Source: CAYVUV01 sp964455095 (GTDB lineage Bacteria > Desulfobacterota > Binatia > HRBIN30 > CADEER01). Taken from it: DNA of 7,561 nucleotides. This document shows positions 1 to 7,561 of the stretch, one piece after another. The DNA is taken from contig CAYVUV010000106.1 of the NCBI GenBank assembly GCA_964455095.1, positions 1 to 7,561 on the forward strand. The letters are read 5' to 3'. The notes beneath the pieces are model-generated. The model saw nothing but the letters and a program-made list of their open reading frames with translations. It was not told the DNA's origin and did not search any database. Position 1 is the stretch's first letter. Every line of letters starts with the position of its first letter. The translations under genes and the position numbers were made by a program.

Positions 1-1899
<1,899 letters not shown>

Positions 1900-1906
1900 G
1901 TCCCTG

Positions 1907-1913
1907 CTCCTCC
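1907..1913 (-). promoter_or_regulatory. acnA ribosome binding site
   Basis: Reads GGAGGAG on the minus strand within a longer GGGGAGGAG, 7 nt before the ATG. It fixes the aconitase start, which also gives the expected one-residue register with E. coli AcnA at the cluster cysteines. Confidence 0.8.
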
Positions 1914-1990
1914 CCGACTCAGTCGCCGCGCACCGCCGTGCGGTCCGCGTCGGGCCGTCCACTCAACGGTGCGCTTCGCGATAATCTCTA

Positions 1991-2189
1991 CACCCCCCAT
2001 CCAAACCTTCCCCCGCAAGGGGGGAAGGCTTCCGGATTCCGGCCTCCGCCCCTCCCTGGGGTGGATTTCCGCTTCCGGCCTCCTCCGCTCCGGGGAGGCT
2101 TTCCGCTTCCGGCATTCCGCCCCTCCCTAGGGGAGGATTCCCGCGTCCGGCCTCCTCCCCCTCGACGGGGGAGGATTGAGGTGGGGGTG
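1991..2189. repeat. Array of five GC-rich hairpin modules with 14-nt spacers and inverted terminal modules
   Basis: Five C-rich/G-rich inverted repeats lie at about 2006-2028, 2043-2064, 2079-2098, 2113-2136 and 2151-2174. The outer two are the best stems: CCTTCCCCC (2006-2014) with GGGGGAAGG (2020-2028), and TCCTCCCCC (2153-2161) with GGGGGAGGA (2167-2175). The fourth pairs CCTCCC (2122-2127) with GGGAGG (2131-2136). Modules two and three are imperfect. Between them lie four spacers of exactly 14 nt: cttccggattccgg, atttccgcttccgg, ctttccgcttccgg and attcccgcgtccgg, all ending in TCCGG. The left edge (CACCCCCC at 1991-1998) and the right edge (GGGGGTG at 2183-2189) are inverted copies, so the array is bounded by inverted end modules. 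It resembles REP/BIME-type interspersed palindromic elements; the exact family is unknown to me. It could terminate transcription, protect mRNA 3' ends or be inert. No transposase is present. Confidence 0.75.
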
Positions 2190-2212
2190 ATTCAATGTGA
2201 TTTCGACCGCTG

Positions 2213-2230
2213 TCCTCTGTGTCCTCCGTG
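2213..2230. repeat. Tandem 9-nt repeat tcctctgtg/tcctccgtg
   Basis: Two adjacent 9-mers differ at one position (tcctctgtg at 2213-2221, tcctccgtg at 2222-2230). From memory, similar strings of this tract recur between genes in various environmental bacterial genomes. That recollection is unchecked, and no function can be assigned here. Confidence 0.45.
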
Positions 2231-2259
2231 ACGAAGGTGCCTGGCCATCACACCTAACG

Positions 2260-2282
2260 CCCTTCGCACTCGAACTGAAGGG
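2260..2282 (-). terminator. Possible transcription terminator stem after the LolA-like gene
   Basis: CCCTTC (2260-2265) and GAAGGG (2277-2282) form a perfect 6-bp stem around an 11-nt loop. It begins 8 nt after the LolA-like stop codon and is well placed to end that operon. There is no T-tract after it on the minus strand, so it is a weak intrinsic terminator at best. The hairpin array further on may do the job instead. Confidence 0.25.
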
Positions 2283-2290
2283 GGGGCGGG

Positions 2291-3103
2291 TCAGATGCCG
2301 CGTTCGAGGCGGCGCTGCGAAAAGACGTCCTCGGACAGGCCGGTGTCGTACTCGATCTTGGTGAACACGACCACGGTCGAGCTGCCGCTGCGCTCGTTGC
2401 GCATCTCCAGCCGGTGCGCGGTGGGAATGTTCTTCACCAGGCGGATGTCCGACAGCAGCAGCACCTTGGCCAGCGCGCCCTTGCGGTTGTCGAGCTCGAA
2501 CTTGTGCCCGACCAGATCGTTGCGGTCGAGCCAGAGGCGCACCTTGCCGTAGGCCGAGTCGTCGTCCTTGGGCACGAACTCGATCACCGCGCAGAGATGT
2601 CCGTCGATGGTTTCGTCGCCGCGCAGCGTGGCGCTGGCCTTGGCTTCGGTCCAGTCGAGGATCTCGGTCATGATGGACAGATCCTCATAGCTGAAGTCGG
2701 TGCCGGCGAAACTGTCCTGCTTCGACGAGCCGGTGATCTGGCGCACGCGCTTCAGCTCCGGCAGGTACAGCCACTGCCGGTCCGCTTGTTGCGGCTCGAC
2801 CCATTGCAGCAGACCCACCCCGCGCACCGCGGCCGGGGCGAGGAAGAAGAGGATCGAGCGGCTGGCATCGGGTCCGGATTTCCGCGTCAGGATCTCCATC
2901 TCGCGATGGCTTTCGCTCTTGCGCCGATCGACGATGGTGAGGTCGAGCCGTTGGCTGCGGTCGGACCAGGCGCGCGTCGTCTGGTTGAGCTGGCGCACCT
3001 TGGCCAACAGGTCCCAGGCGGATTCCTCCCCCGCCGCCGGCCGCGCCGCCAGCGCGAGCAGCGCCAGGATCACTCCGCCGCCGATACGTCTAACGCGCCG
3101 CAC
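2291..3103 (-). CDS. LolA-like outer-membrane lipoprotein-sorting family protein (secreted)
   Basis: A 270-aa protein exported to the periplasm. Residues 1-25 form a signal peptide: basic MRRVRR, a hydrophobic core GVILALLALAA, then a likely signal peptidase I site after A-A-G25. The mature part has the hallmarks of the LolA-like 'outer membrane lipoprotein-sorting protein' family (Pfam LolA_like type). These include RGVGLLQW near residue 94, QWLYLPELKRVRQI (110-123), GSSKQDSFAGTDFSYEDL (125-142) and later beta-strand-like segments such as KVRLWLDRNDLVGHKFE. The fold binds acyl chains, so a lipid or lipoprotein carrier role in the envelope is expected; the cargo is unknown. The start is GTG at 3103 with GGAGG 5 nt upstream. 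It overlaps the end of the phosphatidyltransferase gene by 14 bp, so it is probably the last gene of that operon. Family members often neighbour RND/MMPL exporters, and none is seen here. It is not classical LolA, whose sequence differs. Confidence 0.85.
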   Translation of the reverse strand: MRRVRRIGGGVILALLALAARPAAGEESAWDLLAKVRQLNQTTRAWSDRSQRLDLTIVDRRKSESHREMEILTRKSGPDASRSILFFLAPAAVRGVGLLQWVEPQQADRQWLYLPELKRVRQITGSSKQDSFAGTDFSYEDLSIMTEILDWTEAKASATLRGDETIDGHLCAVIEFVPKDDDSAYGKVRLWLDRNDLVGHKFELDNRKGALAKVLLLSDIRLVKNIPTAHRLEMRNERSGSSTVVVFTKIEYDTGLSEDVFSQRRLERGI

Positions 3104-3674
3104 TCGCCCCTCCCGGTCCGCCCGTGACCGTACCGCGCTGCTGGTGCCACAACAAACCGAGGTAGACGTAGTGCACGCCCGAAGCGGCCGTCGTCACGGC
3201 GGTCACGGTCTGAAAGACGGTGTTGACGGAGGCCAGCGGCAGCGCCGGCTTGGCCAGGCCCATCAGGGCGAAGCCGACCGTGAACAACTCGAAGAAGGTA
3301 TTGAACTTGCCGAGGCGGGTGGGGTCGACGCGCGGGGCCTCGTGGTGGACGAAGTAGATGACGAAGTAGCCGAGCACGACGATGACGTCGCGGCTGATCA
3401 CCAGTACCACCAGCCAGGCGGCGATGGTGCCCTGCATGCCGAGGACGAGAAACGAGCTCACCAGCAGGAGCTTGTCCGCCATCGGATCGAGAATGGCGCC
3501 GAGCTCGGAGCGGCTGTCGGTCAGCCGCGCCACGGTGCCGTCGACCGTATCGGTGACGCCGGCGGCGAGAAACAGCATGAACGCGGCGGCGTGATCGCCC
3601 TCGGCAAGGAAGACGAGGAAAATGGGAATCGCGATGATCCGCAGCAGCGTGAGGAAGTTCGGCAGCGTCAGCAT
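3090..3674 (-). CDS. pgsA: CDP-alcohol phosphatidyltransferase, probably phosphatidylglycerophosphate synthase
   Basis: A 194-aa inner-membrane enzyme. Its likely reaction is CDP-diacylglycerol plus glycerol-3-phosphate to phosphatidylglycerophosphate and CMP, the committed step to phosphatidylglycerol and cardiolipin. The full family signature D-x2-D-G-x2-A-R-x8-G-x3-D-x3-D runs from D42 (DTVDGTVAR) through G59 to D63 and D67; these residues bind the metals and the CDP group. The N-terminus LPNFLTLLRIIAIPIF is typical of PgsA, and several hydrophobic segments follow, for example about 13-24, 29-40, 70-85 and 86-106. Length matches PgsA (about 180-195 aa). The ATG at 3674 overlaps the hflX stop by 7 bp. 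No Shine-Dalgarno is visible, so translation is probably coupled to hflX. The frame stays open upstream through hflX, but that extension is a shadow. Related family enzymes (cardiolipin synthase type, other head groups) cannot be excluded by motif alone. Confidence 0.8.
   Translation of the reverse strand: MLTLPNFLTLLRIIAIPIFLVFLAEGDHAAAFMLFLAAGVTDTVDGTVARLTDSRSELGAILDPMADKLLLVSSFLVLGMQGTIAAWLVVLVISRDVIVVLGYFVIYFVHHEAPRVDPTRLGKFNTFFELFTVGFALMGLAKPALPLASVNTVFQTVTAVTTAASGVHYVYLGLLWHQQRGTVTGGPGGASAAR
3109..3113 (-). promoter_or_regulatory. Ribosome binding site of the LolA-like gene
   Basis: GGAGG on the minus strand, inside a GGGAGGGG tract (3107-3114), 5 nt before the GTG codon. It lies within the last codons of the upstream phosphatidyltransferase gene. 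It supports the GTG start, which also places a proper signal peptide at the N-terminus. Confidence 0.65.
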
Positions 3675-4936
3675 TCGATCGAGGCGAGCGCTTTGCGGAT
3701 GCGCCCGGCGATCTTGGCCGGGACATACGCGGTGACGTCGAAGGCGCCGTTGTGCAGCGATTGCTCGGCGATGCGCCCCGCCCGGTGCAGCTCGGCGAGG
3801 AGGTCGGAGCGCGCGGCGGGAATGCGGACGCAGAGCCGTTCCTGCTGGGCCGCGAGCAGGGTGCCGATCTGGCGCAGCAACTGCGGCACACCGGTGCCGT
3901 CGCGGGCGGAGATGGCGCACGCCGGCCCGCTCACCGCCGGCCGCCGCAGACCGCGCGCGGCGGCGAGGTCGACCTTGTTGAACACCGTCAGGCGCGGCGT
4001 CGCGGCGGCGCCGAGCTCGTCGAGCACGCGTTCGACGACGGTCATGTGCTCGGCCGCGTGCGCATCGCCGCCGTCGACGACGTGCAGCAGCAGGTCGGCG
4101 CTGTGCACCTCCTCGAGCGTGCTCTTGAAGGCGTCGACAAAGCCGTGCGGCAGCTTGTGAATGAATCCCACCGTGTCGATCAACAGCGCCTCGCCGCCGC
4201 TCGGCAGGCGCAGCACGCGCACGGTGGGATCGAGGGTCGCGAAGAGCTTGTTCTCGACCAGCACGCCGGCCTTGGTGAGCTGGTTCATCAGCGTCGATTT
4301 GCCCGAGTTGGTGTAGCCGACCAGGGCCACGGTCGGATACGGCACCTGGGCGCGGCTGTGGCGGTGCAGATCGCGCGTGCGCTCGACCTGTAGCAGCCGC
4401 TTGCGCAACACCGCGATGCGCTCGCGCACGCGGCGGCGATCGACCTCGAGCTGTGTCTCGCCGGGCCCGCGGGTGCCGACGCCGCCGCCCAGGCGCGACA
4501 AGTGCGACCACTGGCGGGTGAGCCGCGGCAGCAGGTACTGCAGCTGCGCCAGCTCGACCTGCAGCTTGCCGGCCTGCGACGTCGCGCGCTGGGCGAAAAT
4601 GTCGAGAATGAGTTGGGTGCGGTCGATGACGCGCACGCAGAGCAGCTGCTCGAGGTTGCGCTGCTGGGCCGGCGACAGCTCATCGTCGAACACCGCCAGG
4701 TTCGCGCCGACGGTCTGGGCGAGGTCGCGAATCTCCTCGATTTTGCCCGTGCCGATGAACGTGCCGGGGTGGATACGCTTCACCACCTGCACCGCCTTGG
4801 CCGCGACTTCGAGCCCGGCGGTATCGCTCAAGCGGGCCAGCTCCTCGACCGACTCCTCGGCGCTGAGCAGCGGATGCCGCCCGTGCTCGACGGCGATCAG
4901 GACGGCGCGTTCGCGGTTATCGGCAACAGTCAGCAA
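3668..4936 (-). CDS. hflX: GTPase HflX
   Basis: A 422-aa cytoplasmic GTPase of the Obg-HflX class that binds the 50S subunit and splits stalled or stressed ribosomes. The N-terminal HflX domain has GTGKIEEI (62-69), RVIDRTQLILDIFAQRA (102-118) and LQVELAQLQYLLPRL (125-139). A glycine-rich linker GTRGPGETQLE (154-164) follows. The G domain has G1 GYTNSGKST (207-215), G2 LDPT (235-238), G3 DTVGF (254-258), G4 NKVD (320-323) and G5 SAR (343-345). KLPHGFVDAFKSTLEE after G3 is also characteristic. The length is normal. The only reasonable start is TTG at 4936: an in-frame stop lies about 40 nt upstream, and the next in-frame GTG, around residue 49, would remove conserved sequence. The TTG sits in a stem-loop and lacks a clear Shine-Dalgarno. 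The stop overlaps pgsA. The gene is not next to hfq as in enterobacteria. Confidence 0.95.
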   Translation of the reverse strand: MLTVADNRERAVLIAVEHGRHPLLSAEESVEELARLSDTAGLEVAAKAVQVVKRIHPGTFIGTGKIEEIRDLAQTVGANLAVFDDELSPAQQRNLEQLLCVRVIDRTQLILDIFAQRATSQAGKLQVELAQLQYLLPRLTRQWSHLSRLGGGVGTRGPGETQLEVDRRRVRERIAVLRKRLLQVERTRDLHRHSRAQVPYPTVALVGYTNSGKSTLMNQLTKAGVLVENKLFATLDPTVRVLRLPSGGEALLIDTVGFIHKLPHGFVDAFKSTLEEVHSADLLLHVVDGGDAHAAEHMTVVERVLDELGAAATPRLTVFNKVDLAAARGLRRPAVSGPACAISARDGTGVPQLLRQIGTLLAAQQERLCVRIPAARSDLLAELHRAGRIAEQSLHNGAFDVTAYVPAKIAGRIRKALASIEC

Positions 4937-4944
4937 CTGTTGCC
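4922..4944 (-). promoter_or_regulatory. Perfect 9-bp stem-loop over the hflX start codon
   Basis: GGCAACAGT (4922-4930) and ACTGTTGCC (4936-4944) are exact reverse complements around a 5-nt loop. In the hflX mRNA the TTG start (4936-4934) has its first base at the top of the stem and the other two in the loop. Such a hairpin should influence initiation. A 10-codon ATG frame (MLATVADCCR, 4949 to stop at 4917) starts just before it and overlaps the hflX start. The structure is seen directly; any control function is inference. Confidence 0.5.
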
Positions 4945-4997
4945 AGCATCCACAGCCGCGCCGCGAACGTCAAGTGGCCTTCGGAGCGCGTAGCGGC

Positions 4998-6839
4998 TCA
5001 TCCGGCCGGTGACACCGGCGGACTGTAGAGTCGGTGAAACGGCGGCACCGCCGCCTGGCGCCACCCGGCGGCCACCAGGGCATCGAGCACGGACGTGAAG
5101 GGCTCGGGCAGCGTCAGGTCGTCGCGCACCAACGACGGGCGCCAGTGCCCTGACAGCGCGGCCACGGTGGAGTCGGGGATCGCGTGCTCGGGCATGGCCA
5201 CCAGCAGCGCGCAGCCGCTGCGGTCGCGCACAAACGCTTCGACGGCGGCGACCGATGCGGCGTAGTGGCCGAGGTTGAACGGCTCGCGCCGCTCGGCGGG
5301 AGAGCTGCTCGATCGGCGGGTGGGAAAGTAGGCGCGCAGTGCGAACTCGGTGGCGTTGTCGGCCCCGACGACGCAGGTCGGCCGCAGATCCCGCCGCTGC
5401 GCCAGCCGTGCCGCGGTCTGCTCGAAGTCGCGCAGGGTCAAGGATTGCGGTGGGCGATGGACTTGAAACCACAGCCGCCCCCGCCAGGGAAACCAAGGCG
5501 GCAGCGCCACGACGGTGATCAACGCCGCGACCACCCACGGCGCCGCGCGTTCCGGCAGTCGCCCCCATCCATCGAGCAGCGCCCGCAGGCCGGCCACCAG
5601 GGCGATGCTGGTCGGAAACGCGTACAGCGCCCGGTAGGTGACGTAGTCCGACGGCTGACCGGTGAGAAAGACGAAGACGAACGGCGGGAACAGCAACATG
5701 TAGAACGGCGCCAGCGTCAGCAGCGCCAGCCGCGGCGCGCGCCGCAGCAGGAGCAGCGCGCACAGCAGCGCGGCGAGGCCGTGCACGCCGATCGTCTGCG
5801 CGAACGGCAGGGCAGGATCCCAAATGCGGAAGGTGGCCAAGCGCGTCAGGTAGAGCGACGGTTGGGGAAGCCGTCCCCAGCGCGCGAACAGCTCCGGGCG
5901 TGCGATCGCCAGCGCGCCGCAGGCCAGCCCGGCGACCGTCACCAGCACCAGGCCGGCGAGCGCCCACCGCCGCGTGGCGGCGCGCGCGATCAGGCTGTGG
6001 AAGACCAGCGCCGACAGCGACATCCCGAGCAGCATCAGCTCCTGGGTGTGGTTGTAGAACATCATCAACCCGAGCAGCGCCAGCTGCGCCAGACCACTCG
6101 CCCAGCGGCGCAGCGCCCGTGGGCGCCGCACCTGGTCGGGGCACAGCAGATCGGCGGCGACGATCACCGCTCGCAGGTAGACGATGTAGGCCAGCATCGT
6201 CGACGACAACGCGTAGTAGCGGTAGAAGCCGAACAGGTTGGTGCCGAACAGGCACACCGTCGCCAGCACCTGCACGCGCGCCCACGCCGGCGACAGACCG
6301 AGGGTGCCGAACAGCAGCCGGAACTGGTAGGCGAGCAGCAGCTGCCAGAATGCCGAATAGAACCCCATCGCCCACTGCCGGTCGAGGATCGGCAGCCGGC
6401 CGATCAAGGTCCAGCCCCAGAAGTACGAGAACTTGTGCGTCAGCTGAAACGACCCCTCCGCGATGGTGTCGTACAGGCTCCAGGCATAGTGGCGGGAGAA
6501 GTGGTCCCAAGGGTCGGATGGAAACTCCAGATAGGCGCCCGGCAAGAGAAAGAGCAGCCCCAGCGCCAGCCAGAAGCACAGCGTCGGGGCGCCGACGCGC
6601 GGCCGGCAGATGATCAAGTAGGCGACCAGGGCCAGCAGGTTGAACGCGTGCAAAGCCAGGAAGATCGCGTGCAACGTCGCCAGCGGCCACGCCATGCGCT
6701 GGAACAGCGCGTACGCGACCACGTATGGGGCGAACACGCCCCAGCCGTTGGCGAACAGGCGCGCCCCACCCCACGCCAACGCGCGCCGCGGCGACGCGGG
6801 CGTCCGACGTGGTGCTGCGCTGGCGCTGTGCGATCCCAT
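4998..6839 (-). CDS. Polytopic membrane protein, GT-C-like architecture, unrecognised family
   Basis: A 613-aa integral membrane protein that I do not recognise. About 11-13 hydrophobic segments are visible, roughly at 34-50, 54-78, 85-104, 159-180, 186-206, 212-230, 250-285 (two), 293-313, 346-366, 370-394, 403-421 and 433-450. A soluble C-terminal domain of about 160 residues follows (455-613). The loop after the third segment carries SDPWDHFSRH (108-117), with D109, D112 and H113. An acidic first external loop, many helices and a C-terminal soluble domain are the general plan of GT-C glycosyltransferases that use polyprenyl-phosphate sugars, so such a role is possible but unproven. Other striking patches are FYNHTQELML (261-270) and GQPSDYVTYRALYAFP (394-409). 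The ATG start has only a weak GGGA 8 nt upstream. The gene ends 61 bp before hflX and could be co-transcribed. It faces a divergently transcribed acetyltransferase gene. Confidence 0.8.
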   Translation of the reverse strand: MGSHSASAAPRRTPASPRRALAWGGARLFANGWGVFAPYVVAYALFQRMAWPLATLHAIFLALHAFNLLALVAYLIICRPRVGAPTLCFWLALGLLFLLPGAYLEFPSDPWDHFSRHYAWSLYDTIAEGSFQLTHKFSYFWGWTLIGRLPILDRQWAMGFYSAFWQLLLAYQFRLLFGTLGLSPAWARVQVLATVCLFGTNLFGFYRYYALSSTMLAYIVYLRAVIVAADLLCPDQVRRPRALRRWASGLAQLALLGLMMFYNHTQELMLLGMSLSALVFHSLIARAATRRWALAGLVLVTVAGLACGALAIARPELFARWGRLPQPSLYLTRLATFRIWDPALPFAQTIGVHGLAALLCALLLLRRAPRLALLTLAPFYMLLFPPFVFVFLTGQPSDYVTYRALYAFPTSIALVAGLRALLDGWGRLPERAAPWVVAALITVVALPPWFPWRGRLWFQVHRPPQSLTLRDFEQTAARLAQRRDLRPTCVVGADNATEFALRAYFPTRRSSSSPAERREPFNLGHYAASVAAVEAFVRDRSGCALLVAMPEHAIPDSTVAALSGHWRPSLVRDDLTLPEPFTSVLDALVAAGWRQAAVPPFHRLYSPPVSPAG

Positions 6840-6961
6840 GGGCCGTGTCCCGCGTCGGCGGATGTACTACATGCCCGGCGCGCAGTCGAAGCAGCGCGGG
6901 GCATTGCGCCGCGGCGGGCGATCGTGTCAGTGAATGCTCACCCAGCCAGGAGCGCACCGCG
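6840..6961. promoter_or_regulatory. Divergent intergenic region with an 11-nt palindrome
   Basis: These 122 bp separate two divergent starts and should hold promoters for both. The one clear symmetric motif is ATGTACTACAT (6862-6872), two 5-nt arms around a central C, about 23 bp from the membrane-protein ATG. On the minus strand its TAGTAC could be part of a -10, with TTCGAC 15 nt before it as a poor -35. Neither promoter is convincing, and the rest is GC-rich without recognisable sites. Confidence 0.35.
6948..6952 (+). promoter_or_regulatory. Ribosome binding site of the acetyltransferase gene
   Basis: AGGAG, 9 nt before the ATG at 6962. It is well placed and supports this start for the plus-strand gene. 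Confidence 0.6.
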
Positions 6962-7561
6962 ATGCAGAGCACGGACTACGCCGAACAGATCCGCCGCGCC
7001 TGCGCCATGCCGGTGGGGCGCCAGGTGTTGCTGCGCGCCATGGATCTCAACATGTGGGAGATGTTCCGCGAGATCGCGCGCCTGTCGCACGGCGCCGAGC
7101 TGTTCGAGACCCCGGCGTACTGGATGGCGCACTGCCCGCGCGGCACCGCCTTTCACAACCTGGTCGCGCTGCGCGCCGCCGTCGACCTCGACGCGCTCTT
7201 CGCCGCCATCCGCCGCTTCTTCGTCGCGCGCGAGCGGCCGTTTTCGATCTGGACCCGCGCCCACGCCGACGCGGAGACGGAAGCCGCCCTGCGCGCGCGC
7301 GGCTTCGCCGACTTCACGCAGATGCCCGGCATGGCGCTGCGCGGCGATCCCGGCACTCGCCGCGCGCCCGACGGGCTCGAGATCCGACCTGTCACCGACG
7401 ACCGGGGCCGTCGCGACTACCAGCACATCACCGCCGAGGCCTACGCCACCTACGGTGCGCCGCGCCGCTACGCCGCCGATGCGTTCGCCGAGCTCGAGAG
7501 CGTCTGCGCGCCGCACATCCAGGGCTTCGTCGGCTACGTCTCCGGCCAGCCCGCGGCGGCC
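6962..7561 (+). CDS. Probable GNAT-family N-acetyltransferase, partial (C-terminus beyond window)
   Basis: A plus-strand frame open from ATG 6962 to the window end (200 codons), with a good Shine-Dalgarno. GNAT enzymes move an acetyl group from acetyl-CoA to an amine; the substrate here cannot be inferred. Residues about 1-130 look like a degenerate acetyltransferase-type half: an FHNLVALRAAVDLDAL segment, then an FSIWTRAHADAETEAALRAR stretch running into GFADFTQMPGMAL, which resembles the end of a GNAT fold. A second half starts at LEIRPVTDD (about 140) and continues YQHITAEAYATYGAP and IQGFVGYVSGQPAAA. This is the usual N-terminal pattern of a GNAT domain, ending just where the acetyl-CoA-binding R/Q-x-x-G-x-G/A loop would follow. 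That loop lies outside the window, so the call rests on pattern only. No signal peptide or membrane segment is seen. The gene is divergent from the membrane-protein gene. Confidence 0.7.
   Translation, partial: MQSTDYAEQIRRACAMPVGRQVLLRAMDLNMWEMFREIARLSHGAELFETPAYWMAHCPRGTAFHNLVALRAAVDLDALFAAIRRFFVARERPFSIWTRAHADAETEAALRARGFADFTQMPGMALRGDPGTRRAPDGLEIRPVTDDRGRRDYQHITAEAYATYGAPRRYAADAFAELESVCAPHIQGFVGYVSGQPAAA

Larger units (their letters stand above)
1900..2290. other. 391-bp intergenic region between acnA and the LolA-like gene
   Basis: No gene is supported here. From the acnA side it holds the acnA ribosome binding site and a leader of about 80 nt. Next comes an AT-rich patch at 1981-1990, which reads tagagattat on the minus strand and is a weak candidate -10 without a convincing -35. 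Then come the hairpin array (1991-2189), a 9-nt direct repeat (2213-2230) and a possible terminator stem (2260-2282) just after the LolA-like stop. The open plus-strand frame across it (1803-2231) only translates the repeats into Pro/Arg/Gly-rich sequence. Confidence 0.7.

Noticed and set aside
2006..2174. Hairpin array as a CRISPR array
   Set aside because: The repeat parts differ between modules, the spacers are only 14 nt and are the conserved element, and no cas genes are present.
2700..4160. 486-aa plus-strand frame
   Set aside because: It is antisense to three well-supported overlapping genes and shows composition-driven low-complexity sequence only.
3090..4511. 473-aa minus frame that would extend the phosphatidyltransferase upstream
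   Set aside because: The upstream part lies out of frame inside hflX and is Arg/Ala-rich filler. The real start is the ATG at 3674, which gives a normal PgsA N-terminus and length.
4922..4944. Stem-loop read as a terminator for the membrane-protein gene
   Set aside because: No T-tract follows the stem on the minus strand, and it overlaps the hflX start codon, so an initiation-region structure is the better reading.
4930..6972. 680-aa minus frame overlapping the membrane-protein gene
   Set aside because: Same strand but a different frame. It lacks membrane segments and is dominated by Arg, Ala, Gly and Pro, whereas the 4998-6839 frame gives a coherent polytopic membrane protein.
6938..7516. 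192-aa minus frame opposite the acetyltransferase
   Set aside because: The plus-strand frame has a good Shine-Dalgarno and a plausible GNAT-like pattern; the antisense product shows no motif.

Overview
This is a high-GC (roughly two-thirds G+C by eye) bacterial chromosome segment. Five genes sit on the minus strand and one partial gene on the plus strand. A LolA-like periplasmic protein and a phosphatidylglycerophosphate-type synthase point to a Gram-negative bacterium. The base composition, the unclassified polytopic membrane protein and the GC-rich palindromic intergenic repeats fit a deltaproteobacterial-type or environmental lineage. That taxonomic guess is weak, because no rRNA or other phylogenetic marker is present.

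Layout, left to right: (1) 1-1899 minus, the first 633 residues of aconitase A (acnA), cut by the window edge. (2) 1900-2290, a 391-bp intergenic stretch with a compact array of five GC-rich hairpin modules separated by 14-nt spacers and ending in inverted terminal modules. It also holds a short direct repeat and a possible terminator stem. (3) 2291-3103 minus, a secreted LolA-like 'outer-membrane lipoprotein-sorting' family protein. (4) 3090-3674 minus, a CDP-alcohol phosphatidyltransferase, probably PgsA. (5) 3668-4936 minus, the ribosome-associated GTPase HflX. (6) 4998-6839 minus, a 613-aa polytopic membrane protein of GT-C-like architecture that I do not recognise. (7) 6840-6961, a short divergent promoter region. 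(8) 6962-7561 plus, the first 200 codons of a probable two-domain GNAT acetyltransferase.

The genes hflX, pgsA and the LolA-like gene overlap end to start (7 bp and 14 bp). They almost certainly form one translationally coupled unit, transcribed from high to low coordinates. The membrane-protein gene lies 61 bp upstream and could belong to the same transcript. A common thread for three of these genes is the envelope: phospholipid head-group synthesis, an outer-membrane lipid or lipoprotein carrier fold, and a membrane protein with possible lipid-linked sugar chemistry. HflX (ribosome rescue) and AcnA (TCA cycle) are housekeeping.

I saw no defence system, CRISPR array, insertion sequence, prophage or RNA gene. 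The most distinctive non-coding signals are the hairpin array at 1991-2189 and a perfect 9-bp stem-loop that traps the TTG start codon of hflX and overlaps a possible 10-codon upstream ORF. The window is otherwise ordinary chromosome.
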